A program made the position numbers and the translations under genes. A stretch of 64,000 bases of DNA from an uncultured Saprospiraceae bacterium. Lineage in GTDB: Bacteria > Bacteroidota > Bacteroidia > Chitinophagales > Saprospiraceae. Positions within the stretch are counted from its first letter, which is position 1, and the number at the start of each line of letters is the position of its first letter. This document shows positions 43,035-51,812 of the stretch, piece by piece. The stretch covers positions 18,424-82,423 of the forward strand of contig CALLPI010000018.1 of the NCBI GenBank assembly GCA_938015595.1, in the 5' to 3' direction. Below the pieces are notes generated by a model, which was not told the origin of the DNA, did no database searches, and saw only the letters and a list, made by a program, of their open reading frames with translations.

Positions 43035-43955
43035 TTAGTTCTTTTTACCAGGCTTAGTAGCTCGCCCAGGCGTATTAGGCACAGTTGGGGAAACCGGTTG
43101 GGCGGGTTTCATCACACTGACCCATTGATCAATAGACTTTTTGTTCATGCGTACATACTCGTCATTGCCAGCTTCTTTAGCCATAGCCATAGAGCGCTCA
43201 GCAGTTGCAATGGCTTCTTGGTAACGCCCCAGATCGGCCAGTATAAGGGCTTCGCGGCGCAGCGTCCAGAACTGAGGGCTCATAGCGTTGCCTTTTTTCG
43301 CCCACTCCAGCGCCTGGTCGAGATCTTTCTTGTTTTCATGATAGTAGGTAGCGGCAGCGTAGTAGTCGTTGGCAGAGGGGCCGGCCATGACGCGCTTGAT
43401 GTCGGCCATGACGCGTTCGTCAAAGTCCACCATTAGAGGAATCATAACGCGGGTCTGCTCCCAGCGCAGCTCTACATTGGCAGAAGAAGAGGTAATATCC
43501 GTGAGGTTGATGGTGAAAGTTTCGGTAAACTCAGGTGTTTTGTCTGCACGGACGGTAAAAGCAGCAGCTGGCTCCTTATCGGAATAGCTCCCCCAGCTAG
43601 TGCTCTCGTATGGGTATAACATGACCTTCCAGGTATCTGCTGCAGGTACAGTGAGCACAGCGTAGGAGCCCTTCTTGACGTCCACGCCGCCTAATCTCAC
43701 ATTGTCGCTGAAGGTAAATTTAGTAGCGGCATTGGCGCCGGTGCGCCAGGTTTGCCCTAGGGGCACAAGATCGCCAAACACAACGCGGCCTTTGGCGCTA
43801 GGGCGGGAGTAGTTGATGGTGATCTCTGTGAGGCCTACGGTTTGCTTGACTTCGGCAGCAGGGCTGGGCTGCGGCGTGCGAATTTGCGCTTGAAGCGAAT
43901 GAAGGCTTAAGACGGTGATAACCATAACAATGGCTGGTAAAAACAGTTTTTTCAT
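43035..43955 (-). CDS. DUF2911 exported protein with TPR-like C-terminus
   Basis: 306 aa from the ATG at 43955 (signal peptide MKKLFLPAIVMVITVLSLHSLQA-Q). Residues about 30-190 are a DUF2911 domain with its hallmark features: SPAAEVKQTVGLTEITINYSRPSAKGR (read in pieces), GQTWRTGANAATKFTFSDNV, and ELRWEQTRVMIPL. The C-terminal 110 residues (YYAAATYYHENKKDLDQALEWAKKG; LADLGRYQEAIATAERSM) are helical TPR-like repeats. DUF2911 proteins are periplasmic in many Bacteroidota; their function is not established. The ORF ends in a basic, Pro-rich tail. It is divergent from methylglyoxal synthase. Confidence 0.9.
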   Translation of the reverse strand: MKKLFLPAIVMVITVLSLHSLQAQIRTPQPSPAAEVKQTVGLTEITINYSRPSAKGRVVFGDLVPLGQTWRTGANAATKFTFSDNVRLGGVDVKKGSYAVLTVPAADTWKVMLYPYESTSWGSYSDKEPAAAFTVRADKTPEFTETFTINLTDITSSSANVELRWEQTRVMIPLMVDFDERVMADIKRVMAGPSANDYYAAATYYHENKKDLDQALEWAKKGNAMSPQFWTLRREALILADLGRYQEAIATAERSMAMAKEAGNDEYVRMNKKSIDQWVSVMKPAQPVSPTVPNTPGRATKPGKKN

Positions 43956-44056
43956 GTTTGACTTGGTTTTGTTTGTACTAACTTTACCGCGATAATACCA
44001 GTAAGTGTATCTACACGCGATACTTTCCAAACACCTTAAAACGATTCGGGTTTAGC

Positions 44057-44419
44057 ATGACTATTGCAATTATCGCACACGACGGTAAAAAGGCAGAAAT
44101 GGTAGGCTTCGTAAAAGACCATGTGGCATTGTTTCAGCAAAGGAATATCCACCTGATTGCTACTGGCACTACCGGCTCGCACTTGGAGCGCGCAGGTCTG
44201 GAAGTAGAGAAAATGGCCAGCGGCCCCATGGGCGGCGATGCGCAAATTGCTGCGCGCATAGCCGAAGGCAAGGTGGACATGGTCATCTTCTTCAGAGATC
44301 CGCTCGGTAAGCACCCCCATGAAGTGGACGTAAGCATGCTCATGCGACTGTGCGATGTCTATAATATTCCACTGGCTACTAACCCTGCTGCTGCGCAGCG
44401 ATTTGTGCAGACGCTTTGA
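44057..44419 (+). CDS. mgsA: Methylglyoxal synthase
   Basis: 120-aa cytosolic enzyme converting dihydroxyacetone phosphate to methylglyoxal and phosphate, a bypass that relieves sugar-phosphate stress. The compact MGS fold is clear: IAHDGKKAEM (His8, Lys12), ATGTTGSHLER phosphate loop (residues 35-45), GPMGGDAQIAARI with catalytic Asp61 (Asp71 in E. coli), and FFRDPLGKHPHEVDV, followed by CDVYNIPLATNPAAAQRF. At 120 residues it is shorter than the 152-aa E. coli protein by its N- and C-terminal extensions, as in many Bacteroidota and Firmicutes. An MFS sugar-type transporter gene follows 160 bp later on the same strand. Confidence 0.95.
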   Translation: MTIAIIAHDGKKAEMVGFVKDHVALFQQRNIHLIATGTTGSHLERAGLEVEKMASGPMGGDAQIAARIAEGKVDMVIFFRDPLGKHPHEVDVSMLMRLCDVYNIPLATNPAAAQRFVQTL

Positions 44420-44470
44420 CTTTCTGGAGACTGTGAAACTGGGGGGATGGGAGGATTTTTTGAAATAAGA
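44420..44470 (+). repeat. Purine-rich post-stop repeat, copy 2
   Basis: After the mgsA stop: TTTCTGGAGACTGTGAAACT, then a G-rich stretch and TTTTTTGAAATAAGATTT. The end matches the tail of copy 3 near 55890 (TTTGAAATAGGATT). Confidence 0.4.
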
Positions 44471-44535
44471 TTTCTGCTCATTGCATGCGTGTAGATAATG
44501 CATGTTATGTATTTTTCAGCCATGTATATGCCCGC

Positions 44536-44543
44536 TACCTTAG
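44536..44543 (+). promoter_or_regulatory. Possible -7 box of the MFS gene
   Basis: TACCTTAG differs by one base from the Bacteroidota -7 consensus TAnnTTTG. A T-rich -33 candidate lies about 20 bases upstream (44512-44516). The start codon follows 39 bp downstream. Confidence 0.3.
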
Positions 44544-44582
44544 TGGGATGTATTACAAGGCAAACAAACAACGCCAAATAAA

Positions 44583-46034
44583 ATGCTGACCATTCAAAAA
44601 CGCCTTACGCCGCTATTTTACGGTATCCTAAGCCTGCCTTCGTCGGCTATGGGATTTGCGCTCTCGGTACAAATAGCTGCCTTAAGTTGGATACTGAATA
44701 CCAAGTACAAGCTCTCCTTTGAGGATATAGGCCTGGTGTGGGCTGCTGGGCCACTGGCCGGAATTTTCGGACAAGTGATCTTCGGCGTCATCAGCGACCG
44801 GGTGTGGTTTTGGGGTGGTCGGCGACGGCCATTTATCTTGATAGGTGGAGTACTGGCGGCACTCAGCTTGTTGGCCTTGCCCAATATTGAGGTGATATCT
44901 TTGGCATTGGGGCTAGATGGGCTGCTGGGCGTGGCTATTGCCGTGGCACTGTCGCTAGATATTTCCATCAATATCGGTTTTAACCCCACTCGAAGTATTA
45001 TAGCCGATGTGACACCCGAAGGCCAGGCGCGCACCAAGGGCTACACCTGGATGCAAACTATAAGCGGCACGCTGGGCATGTTGGCATACGTTATCAGCGC
45101 TATCTGGGGCAACTATGTGCTCATTTACCTGGGGGCCTTGCTGGTACTGCTCACTTCGGTATTGCCGCCTTTCTTCATCGAAGAGCCCCGGCACTTTGGC
45201 GACGAAGAGGCTGGCCCAAAGATAAGCCTGGGCAAGATGCTAAGGGCCATCATGCCGCTGTGGGGCTTTTTGCTATATGGCATATACGGCATAGTGTCGC
45301 GTCTGATGTCGTTTGGGGCCTGGTATCCGTATATGGAGTTGGCTTGCCTGGCCTTGACTGTACTGCTCATTGGCGCCAGCTTGGCGCAAAAGGAAGGCGG
45401 CAAATCGGCCAGAGAAGCTGGCCTGCTGGGGTTTCAGAAGGTACTGGCAGCGCACGCGTTCACATGGCTGGGTATTCAGAGCATGTTCATCTACATGCTG
45501 GCTTTCGTAAAGTATCGCCTGCCCGTGCTGGATGACTTCCAGAGCGGACAAGTGGTATCTGTCTCTTTTCTCATTTTCAACGGCGTAGCAGCGGTATTGC
45601 CAGCATTTGTACTAGAACCCCTCACACGGCGCATTGGGAGGGTGCGCACGCATTTGTATTGCATCCTTAGCATGGCAGCAGGATATGCGGCGGTGTGGGC
45701 GCTTGGCCAAAAGCCAGAGGTGATTTACGTGTTGTTTGCTATACTGGGCATTGGCTGGGCAGCTACGGTGAGCCTACCGTTCGCTATCATGTCTCAAAAA
45801 GTAGATCAATCACTCATGGGCTTGTTCATGGGCTTGTTCAACCTATCAGTTGTATTACCACAACTGGCGTCCAGCCTGGCCGTAGGTAAATACATAGAAC
45901 AGAGCGCCGACAAAGGTGTACTTTTTGTCATCTGCGCACTTTCACTGGCCTTTTCGGCATTTGCATGGTCGTTGGTAGGAGAGGATGACCATGGGCGAAA
46001 TGAGGCACCTTCAGCGCTCAAGCCGGGGCATTGA
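44583..46034 (+). CDS. SLC45-like MFS sugar transporter
   Basis: 483-aa inner-membrane protein with about 12 helices. The SLC45/glycoside-pentoside-hexuronide type is suggested by LPSSAMGFALSVQIAALSWIL in helix 1, WAAGPLAGIFGQVIFGVISDR and the loop motif SDRVWFWGGRRRPFI, a classical MFS D-R-x-G-R-R-R-P. Members transport sucrose, maltose or other glucosides with protons. Placement after methylglyoxal synthase suggests a link with sugar uptake, and import of disaccharide made by surface glucanases is conceivable but unproven. A short tandem repeat in the coding sequence (CATGGGCTTGTT twice near 45817) encodes MGLFMGLF. The last 50 bases precede the PLP gene by under 100 bp. Confidence 0.88.
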   Translation: MLTIQKRLTPLFYGILSLPSSAMGFALSVQIAALSWILNTKYKLSFEDIGLVWAAGPLAGIFGQVIFGVISDRVWFWGGRRRPFILIGGVLAALSLLALPNIEVISLALGLDGLLGVAIAVALSLDISINIGFNPTRSIIADVTPEGQARTKGYTWMQTISGTLGMLAYVISAIWGNYVLIYLGALLVLLTSVLPPFFIEEPRHFGDEEAGPKISLGKMLRAIMPLWGFLLYGIYGIVSRLMSFGAWYPYMELACLALTVLLIGASLAQKEGGKSAREAGLLGFQKVLAAHAFTWLGIQSMFIYMLAFVKYRLPVLDDFQSGQVVSVSFLIFNGVAAVLPAFVLEPLTRRIGRVRTHLYCILSMAAGYAAVWALGQKPEVIYVLFAILGIGWAATVSLPFAIMSQKVDQSLMGLFMGLFNLSVVLPQLASSLAVGKYIEQSADKGVLFVICALSLAFSAFAWSLVGEDDHGRNEAPSALKPGH

Positions 46035-46122
46035 TCTTGCTTATTTGTCGAATGGCGCCTGCCTACTTGCCAAAAGCCTGACGGGCATTTGCATCTCCTC
46101 GCACATTGTAAAACAAAATATC

Positions 46123-47283
46123 ATGCACTTGAGCGAAATCCTCACTCACCTTGGCGAATGGCGCGAACAATATTTTGGCGCAGTAGCCCCGCCAGTGATT
46201 CAGAGCAGCAATTTTGCCTTCCGCACGCTGGACGAGTTCCGGCAGGCCTTCACTGACGAACTGAAATACCCAGTGTACACCCGTGGCAACAATCCCACAG
46301 TAGAAATCCTGCGCGCCAAGCTGGCTGCCCTCGAAGGCGCAGAAGATGCTTTAGTGTTCTCCAGTGGCAGCGCCGCAGTGGCCTCGGCAGTACTAGCACA
46401 TGTGCATGCTGGTGCGCACGTGGTGTGCGTACAGTCGCCCTACTCTTGGACACACTCGCTGATGACCCGTTTTCTGCCCCGATTCGGCGTAAGCCACACG
46501 TTTGTGGATGGCTGCGACCTCAACGCTATTGAACGTGCCATACAACCCAACACCACTTTGCTATACCTGGAAAGCCCCAACTCCCTGACCTTTGAACTGC
46601 AAGACCTGGCAGCCTGCGCTGCACTGGCTCGCAGCCGGGGCATTGTCACTTGCGCAGACAATAGCTATTGCTCGCCCCTATTTCAAAACCCCATTGCCCT
46701 GGGTATTGACCTGGTCGTGCATTCTGGCACCAAGTACCTCAACGGCCACAGCGACGTTGTATGTGGAGTGCTGTGTAGCCGCCGCGAAGTCATCTACAAG
46801 GTGTTTGAATCAGAACTCATGACCCTGGGTGCCATCATCTCTCCGCACGATGCCGCCCTCATCTTGCGCGGATTGCGCACCGTAGAACTTCGCGTGCAGC
46901 GCAGCCATGACAGCGCCTGTCGCATTGCTGCCTGGCTGGAGCAGCACCCCAAAGTAGAGCGCGTACTGTACCCATGGCTGCCTTCCTTCCCGCAGTATGA
47001 ACTGGCTCAACGTCAGATGCGCGGCGCCGGAGGGCTGTTTTCTGTATATCTCCGGGCCAGTGACATTGCACAAGTAGAAAACTTCTTGCACCGCTTACAG
47101 CGCTTTCTGTTGGCGGTGTCCTGGGGTGGATACGAATCGTTAGTATTGCCCATGGCGGGCTTTTACCATATACCTGGCCGTGCCAACAGCAGCCGCCCTT
47201 GGAATCTGGTGCGCTTCTACATCGGCTTGGAAGACCCGAATTGGCTTATGGAAGACCTCGCCCAGGCACTGCAGGCAATTTAA
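46123..47283 (+). CDS. Cys/Met-metabolism PLP enzyme (cystathionine lyase/synthase type)
   Basis: 386-aa PLP-dependent enzyme of the Cys/Met metabolism family. The ATG at 46123 was chosen because the longer frame runs back into the MFS gene. Signatures: YTRGNNPTVEILRAKLAALEGAEDAL near residue 50 (read in pieces), FSSGSAAVASAVLA, YLESPNS, CADNSYCSPLFQNPIALGID, and the cofactor-binding Lys204 in HSGTKYLNGHSDVVCG. The family includes cystathionine beta- and gamma-lyases, cystathionine gamma-synthase, O-acetylhomoserine sulfhydrylase and methionine gamma-lyase. The HSGTKYLNGHSD block and lack of further context do not decide between these, so no gene symbol is given. It is convergent with nth. 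Confidence 0.9.
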   Translation: MHLSEILTHLGEWREQYFGAVAPPVIQSSNFAFRTLDEFRQAFTDELKYPVYTRGNNPTVEILRAKLAALEGAEDALVFSSGSAAVASAVLAHVHAGAHVVCVQSPYSWTHSLMTRFLPRFGVSHTFVDGCDLNAIERAIQPNTTLLYLESPNSLTFELQDLAACAALARSRGIVTCADNSYCSPLFQNPIALGIDLVVHSGTKYLNGHSDVVCGVLCSRREVIYKVFESELMTLGAIISPHDAALILRGLRTVELRVQRSHDSACRIAAWLEQHPKVERVLYPWLPSFPQYELAQRQMRGAGGLFSVYLRASDIAQVENFLHRLQRFLLAVSWGGYESLVLPMAGFYHIPGRANSSRPWNLVRFYIGLEDPNWLMEDLAQALQAI

Positions 47284-47453
47284 ACTGCCTTCCGAGGTAA
47301 AACCAAGCACTATACGACATCTCTGAGGCATGCTACAGCAGAGAACAGAGGGGGGCACAGCGTTTATCATGAGGCGCCATAACAACCAATAGGTGCTCGC
47401 GGCCATTGGTTTCAACTTGCTGTCCTGGCAGCTACTTGTGAGGCAGCGTGGTT

Positions 47454-48098
47454 TCACGATTTTTCTTTAAACAACTCCTTCCTACCATACAAACTGCATA
47501 TTGGGCAAGCGCGAGGATTGTGCCCCCTGGCCGGGCAATATTGCCGCCCAAAGAAAATAATCTGCAGATGCAATTTATTCCAGGAGGATCTGGGGAACAA
47601 CTTCTTGAGGTCAGCTTCGGTTTGCTCTACGCTTTTGCCATTGCTCAGCCCCCAACGCCATGCCAGGCGGTGAATGTGCGTATCCACCGGAAAGGCTGGC
47701 ACGCCAAAGGCCTGCGACATGACCACTGAAGCGGTTTTGTGCCCAACACCCGGCAGGGCTTCTAATGCTTCAAAAGCAGCTGGTACGCTGCCGTCGTACT
47801 TTTCCACTAGTATGCGCGATAGCTCCGCAATAGCCTGCGACTTGCGCGGGGCCAGCCCGCAGGGGCGTATTACTTCATAGATGGTCTCCAGCGGTACATT
47901 TACCATGTCTTTGGGATTATCGGCCAGGGCAAAGAGCCGAGGCGTTACCTGATTGACGCGCTCGTCAGTGCACTGGGCGGAGAGTAGCACCGCTACCAGC
48001 AGCGTGTAGGGGTCGGTATGTTGTAGTGGTATGGGCGTTTCAGGGTACAGTTGGTCCAGTATTTGGGCAATGGCGGCAGCTTTGGCACGGCGAGTCAT
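47454..48098 (-). CDS. nth: Endonuclease III (DNA glycosylase/AP lyase)
   Basis: 214-aa base-excision-repair glycosylase removing oxidised pyrimidines. I chose the ATG at 48098; the longer minus-strand frame has no family similarity. The helix-hairpin-helix (LEALPGVGHKTASVV) holds catalytic Lys121, and Asp139 lies in PVDTHIHRLAWRW. The usual [4Fe-4S] loop is Cys-x6-Cys-x2-Cys-x5-Cys; here only Cys188, Cys198 and Cys201 are visible, with x9 spacing and no fourth Cys before the C-terminal FKEKS, so a standard cluster may be absent. Otherwise length and fold are typical. It is convergent with the PLP gene and divergent from the PUR-family gene. Confidence 0.93.
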   Translation of the reverse strand: MTRRAKAAAIAQILDQLYPETPIPLQHTDPYTLLVAVLLSAQCTDERVNQVTPRLFALADNPKDMVNVPLETIYEVIRPCGLAPRKSQAIAELSRILVEKYDGSVPAAFEALEALPGVGHKTASVVMSQAFGVPAFPVDTHIHRLAWRWGLSNGKSVEQTEADLKKLFPRSSWNKLHLQIIFFGRQYCPARGHNPRACPICSLYGRKELFKEKS

Positions 48099-48305
48099 GG
48101 CAGTGAATATGGTTGAGCGAGGCAAAGCTACGCAAAGCCAACCGTTATCTGCACATCGCCGCACTGATACCAGCCAATGCCTGCCTGCTTGCCGCCTTCG
48201 GGATTTGTGTACAAGCCATTGACTTTTTTGCCGGGATATTCCCGTTGAATGCTTACTTTTGCCCAGTATCTGAGCAACCGAGGCGTTCACTAAAATTTCG
48301 TTCGA

Positions 48306-48746
48306 GTGGATTACGAGAAAAATCAGCGATGGGATATTGTAGAATCCTTCAAAGTAAAGGCGGGTAAGCGCAGGACTTACTTCTTCGACGTACGCAAAAC
48401 CAAAGGGTCGGACTACTACCTCACCCTTACTGAAAACATCAAAAGGCAAGATGGAGAGGGCTATGACCGGCACAAAATATTCTTGTACAAAGAAGATTTC
48501 AATCACTTCCTGGAGGCCCTGCAGGAAGCCATAGACTTCATCAAGACCGAGCTGATGCCGGATTTCGACTACGACTCCTACAACCACTCCTATGATGACG
48601 AAGAGGACGGCAGCTACCGGGCATCTAACCGCCGCCGGGATGCACTGCCTCGCGCAGATGGCCCGCAACGCCCCAAACCGTACCGCGATGCGCCTCCATC
48701 CACAGAACTTCCAGCAGAATCTGACGAAGTGGATATGAGTTGGTAA
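48306..48746 (+). CDS. PUR-family (DUF3276) DNA/RNA-binding protein
   Basis: 146-aa small nucleic-acid-binding protein typical of Bacteroidota. The PUR-alpha-like domain occupies about residues 8-85: VESFKVKAGKRRTYFFDVRKTKGSDYYLTLTE (seen in pieces), then HKIFLYKEDFNHFLEALQEAIDFI. The remaining tail is very acidic and disordered (FDYDSYNHSYDDEEDGS), ending in a Pro/Arg region. PUR repeats bind single-stranded, purine-rich nucleic acid, so a role in transcription or RNA metabolism is likely. No ATG precedes the domain; I used the GTG at 48306. The 207-bp gap upstream, shared with nth, should hold the promoters of both. Confidence 0.9.
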   Translation: MDYEKNQRWDIVESFKVKAGKRRTYFFDVRKTKGSDYYLTLTENIKRQDGEGYDRHKIFLYKEDFNHFLEALQEAIDFIKTELMPDFDYDSYNHSYDDEEDGSYRASNRRRDALPRADGPQRPKPYRDAPPSTELPAESDEVDMSW

Positions 48747-49130
48747 TTGCCCTGCTCTCGCTTGCGCCCCACCTTACCCTTTACGGTATAACCCCTGCCC
48801 TTCTACTGCTAGGCGCCCGCAATCGAGCAGAGCATGCTCTGGCGCAGCAACATCATTGCTCAAAGTACTGGAGACAAGACAAAAAGCTTGTGTGCCCCTG
48901 GGTGCATCACAGTAGGGATGCATTAGCGCAGGCTTGCCTGGTAAGTCATGCAACATAAGGCGGTCGTCAGGTAAGTAGGTCAGGGGTTTTGTTTGTGTAT
49001 TGTACAAGAAGATGCCGGATTGGGCATAAGGACGAGTGTTGGTGGGGTAGAAACCTTGCAGAGCGAATCAAGTTTTTTCCTTTTTACTTTTTCCTTTTTA
49101 CTTTTGAGTTGCCCAAACCGCCTCGCACAC
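48747..49130. other. Intergenic region before the TRAP permease
   Basis: 384 bp without a supported gene; in particular no DctQ-type small permease. At 49077-49104 the 14-mer TTCCTTTTTACTTT occurs twice in direct tandem inside a T-rich tract about 27 bp before the TRAP start codon. Confidence 0.5.
49077..49104 (+). repeat. 14-bp tandem repeat, two copies
   Basis: TTCCTTTTTACTTT is repeated exactly, back to back, in the leader of the TRAP permease gene. Confidence 0.6.
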
Positions 49131-50441
49131 ATGGAAATCATTGCTATCCTTCTGTTCATAAGCATTTTCGTTCTCATTTTATATGGATATCCAGTGGCTT
49201 TTACCCTGGGCGGGCTGTCGGTGCTGTATGCGGTGTGCTTTCTAGAAGCCAGCGCGCTGGCTGCTCTACCCATGCGCGTGATGGGTGTAATGAATAACTA
49301 TGTGCTCATAGCTGTGCCTTTGTTTGTGTTTATGGGCATCATGCTGGAGCGCTCCGGCTTGGCTGGCGAGTTGCTCGAAACCATGGCGGCGCTCATGGGG
49401 CAGTTGCCTGGCGGGCTAGCGGTATCAGTCATCCTGGTGGGGGCGTTGCTGGCGGCGTCTACCGGTATTGTGGGTGCTACGGTAGTGACCATGGGGCTGA
49501 TCAGCCTGCCTACTATGCTGCGGCGGGCGTACAGCCCAGCATTGGCGTCGGGGTCTATTGCAGCAGCGGGTACGCTGGGGCAAATCATTCCGCCGTCAGT
49601 AGTGTTGGTATTGTTGGGCAGCGTGCTCAATGTGCCGGTGGGCAAACTATTTGCCGCCGCATTGGCACCGGGGCTGCTATTGGTAGGGCTTTACCTGATG
49701 TATGTACTAATAGCAGCAGCACTAAACCCTCGAATAGCGCCTGCCTTGCCAGTAGAAGAAGTACGCATGTTCGTGGGCAAAGACTTCGTGCGCCGGTTGC
49801 TCAGTTCACTGTTCATACCGCTGGCGCTGATTGTAGCCGTGCTGGGGTCTATTTTCACGGGGATTGCCTCGCCGACTGAAGCAGCAGCTGTTGGTGCTAC
49901 GGGTGCTACCCTGCTCACCTGGGGCAAAAGAAAGCTGACCTGGAAGGTGCTGCGACACGTCATGCGCGAAACCACCCATCTAACCGCCATGGTGTTCATT
50001 ATTTTGCTGGGAGCTACAACGTTCACGTTGGTATTTCGCGAGATGAACGGCGACCGCTTTCTGGTAGAGTGGGTACAAAATGCCCAGCTCTCGCCATGTA
50101 TGTTTGTAGCCTTGGTGCTGTTGGCAGTGTTCGTGGCAGGTTTTTTTATTGATTTTATTGAGATCATCTTCATCATTGTGCCCATAGCTGCGCCTATTTT
50201 CAACAAGTTAGGTGTTGACCTGATCTGGGCAGGTATTTTGCTGGCTGTCAACTTGCAGACGTCCTTTCTGACACCGCCGTTTGGTTTTTCGCTTTTTTAC
50301 CTCAAAGGCGTAGCTCCGCCCGAATTGACCACTGCGCACATTTACCGCGGCATTGTACCGTTTTTGCTTATGCAGGTGCTGCTGCTGGTGCTTATCTTTT
50401 TTTTTCCGCACATACTGGGCTTTAAAGGGAATTGCTTCTGA
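49131..50441 (+). CDS. TRAP transporter large permease (DctM-type)
   Basis: 436-aa inner-membrane protein with about 12 hydrophobic helices, the large subunit of a tripartite ATP-independent periplasmic transporter. Hallmarks: VPLFVFMGIMLERSGLAGELLETM, GGLAVSVILVGALLAASTGIVGATVVTMGLISLPTML, ASGSIAAAGTLGQIIPPSV (each read in part), and near the end FIDFIEIIFIIVPIAAPIF and LQTSFLTPPFGFSLFYLKGVAP. The start at 49131 removes an N-terminal extension without family similarity. TRAP systems need a DctP substrate-binding protein and a DctQ small permease; neither is adjacent. The substrate is likely an organic acid or keto acid. Confidence 0.92.
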   Translation: MEIIAILLFISIFVLILYGYPVAFTLGGLSVLYAVCFLEASALAALPMRVMGVMNNYVLIAVPLFVFMGIMLERSGLAGELLETMAALMGQLPGGLAVSVILVGALLAASTGIVGATVVTMGLISLPTMLRRAYSPALASGSIAAAGTLGQIIPPSVVLVLLGSVLNVPVGKLFAAALAPGLLLVGLYLMYVLIAAALNPRIAPALPVEEVRMFVGKDFVRRLLSSLFIPLALIVAVLGSIFTGIASPTEAAAVGATGATLLTWGKRKLTWKVLRHVMRETTHLTAMVFIILLGATTFTLVFREMNGDRFLVEWVQNAQLSPCMFVALVLLAVFVAGFFIDFIEIIFIIVPIAAPIFNKLGVDLIWAGILLAVNLQTSFLTPPFGFSLFYLKGVAPPELTTAHIYRGIVPFLLMQVLLLVLIFFFPHILGFKGNCF

Positions 50442-50515
50442 TGCTTTAGCGTTTTTTCTGCTGTTTAAGACAAGAAGCAGGCATGGACCTCGTTTATTTG
50501 CACAAAGTAGGGCTT

Positions 50516-51187
50516 ATGTATCGCATATTGTTGGTTTTAGGGACGATAGTCTGGAGTGTGGCCAACAGCCATGCCCAGGTGGGTGCTCGAGGGGGGTATC
50601 TTGCCCACGCAGGCGGCGGGTGGAAAAATACAGGCAGCAATGGTAGCGTGCGCCAACTACCGGGCAGTGGCGCCAGCGCAGGCATAGACTATGCCTTGAG
50701 GATGAAAAAAATACGCCTGGAGCTCATCCCGGAGTTGAACTTCAGCCAGTTCGGTACATCTGCTACCAATGGGCTAGAAACCCGCAACCACTGGTACAGC
50801 CTCTTTGTGCACCTACAGGTCTATCCCTTCGATCTAAAAGGCGATTGCGACTGCCCTACGTTCTCCAAACAAGGCAATATTCTCAAAAAAGGCTTCTTCC
50901 TGACAGTTGCCCCTGGGCTGTCTTATCAGCGCAACGCCCTGTATATACAACCCAGTAGCCCAACGCCAGCCTTGATAGATCGCTACCTGGCTGTGAGCAC
51001 AGGCATTGGTGCCGGCCTGGACATTGGTATTTCTGAACAGCTTACCATCAGTCCGCTAGTGCTGTGGCGCTATTTTCCACACTTGAAATGGGCAGACCTC
51101 GCCCAACAAGGTGCCGACCAAGAAGAGGTATCCTTGGCTCAGTGGCAGGCTGGCATGCGCGTGAGCTGGCGCCTGAAGCGGCGGTAA
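50516..51187 (+). CDS. Probable outer-membrane beta-barrel protein
   Basis: 223 aa from the ATG at 50516 (signal peptide MYRILLVLGTIVWSVANSHA-Q); an ATG at 50483 would add eleven residues. The mature part alternates short hydrophobic/aromatic strands with loops (ASAGIDYALRMKKIRLELIPELNFSQF; WYSLFVHLQVYPFDL; GFFLTVAPGLSYQ; LAVSTGIGAGLDIGI; GMRVSWRLKRR), the signature of an eight-stranded outer-membrane barrel of the PorT/OMP_b-brl type. A Cys-rich D-C-D-C loop near residue 105 is unusual and could bind metal. The gene follows the TRAP permease by 75 bp and is convergent with the small gene at 51284. Function unknown. Confidence 0.75.
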   Translation: MYRILLVLGTIVWSVANSHAQVGARGGYLAHAGGGWKNTGSNGSVRQLPGSGASAGIDYALRMKKIRLELIPELNFSQFGTSATNGLETRNHWYSLFVHLQVYPFDLKGDCDCPTFSKQGNILKKGFFLTVAPGLSYQRNALYIQPSSPTPALIDRYLAVSTGIGAGLDIGISEQLTISPLVLWRYFPHLKWADLAQQGADQEEVSLAQWQAGMRVSWRLKRR

Positions 51188-51283
51188 TGGTGAAAAGAGC
51201 AGCGAAGGCTGCTTTTGCATTGGTTTGCGCGAAGACCTTGCTAGTACCTGCCCTCTACACTTATTGCCCTCACCTCTTCTTTT

Positions 51284-51568
51284 TTATACAATTACCTCGA
51301 AAGCCTCCTTTGCAGAGTTGTTTTCTAGGTGGCGGCGCAAAGCGCTGTGCCGGGCCAGTTGCATTTGCTTCATCAAAGCAGCGATCTCTGCCAGAAAGGG
51401 TTTATCCATCAGGCGATGTACGTCGTCCACATGGTCAATACCTTCGCCGTCGCGGAATTTAAAGGTTTGTTCTACCAGCCCAGATTCCAGTTTGACAGAG
51501 AGCCGATTGTCATTGCGAAAGATGGTGATTTTCCACTCAGGATGGTCAATAGAGCCTACAATGCGCAT
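51284..51568 (-). CDS. Small conserved Bacteroidota protein
   Basis: 94 aa from the ATG at 51568; the much longer minus-strand frame is spurious upstream of this point. The segment MRIVGSIDHPEWKITIFRND-NRLSVKLESGLVEQTFKFRDG, then VHRLMDKPFLAEIAALMKQM, has the look of a small conserved hypothetical family in Bacteroidota: antiparallel strands followed by a C-terminal helix rich in Met, Arg and His. No motif gives a function. It faces divergently away from pruA across about 245 bp. Confidence 0.7.
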   Translation of the reverse strand: MRIVGSIDHPEWKITIFRNDNRLSVKLESGLVEQTFKFRDGEGIDHVDDVHRLMDKPFLAEIAALMKQMQLARHSALRRHLENNSAKEAFEVIV

Positions 51569-51752
51569 TTGGTTGAACAACTTGGTAAGTTTTGACGCCT
51601 TCGCTGTTGTATGGTTTTGGCACAAAGATATGGAGTAACTTTGGTAAAAGCCGCACGGAAGACGAATAAAACGCTGAAGTCTGGTGCTGGCTCCATATTG
51701 GCCCTGCCTGGAGATAAAGTAGCTTGCCTGGGCAATATTTTCGGTGGCTTGC

Positions 51753-51784
51753 TTCGCCTTATCGCATTTCGCTACATACCTTTG
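51753..51784 (+). promoter_or_regulatory. Likely promoter of pruA
   Basis: TACCTTTG at 51777-51784 matches the Bacteroidota -7 consensus TAnnTTTG exactly. TTCG at 51753-51756 is a one-mismatch -33 box (TTTG) at the expected 20-base spacing. The pruA ATG follows 28 bases downstream. Confidence 0.55.
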
Positions 51785-51812
51785 CAACTTAAACCAAACA
51801 AAGCCAACTGCC

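Noticed and set aside
44420..44582. Riboswitch in the gap between mgsA and the MFS gene
   Set aside because: No known aptamer core is visible; only the purine-rich repeat and a promoter-like box were found.
48099..48668. N-terminal extension of the nth frame
   Set aside because: The extra about 190 codons overlap the PUR-family gene on the other strand and have no endonuclease III similarity; nth begins at 48098.
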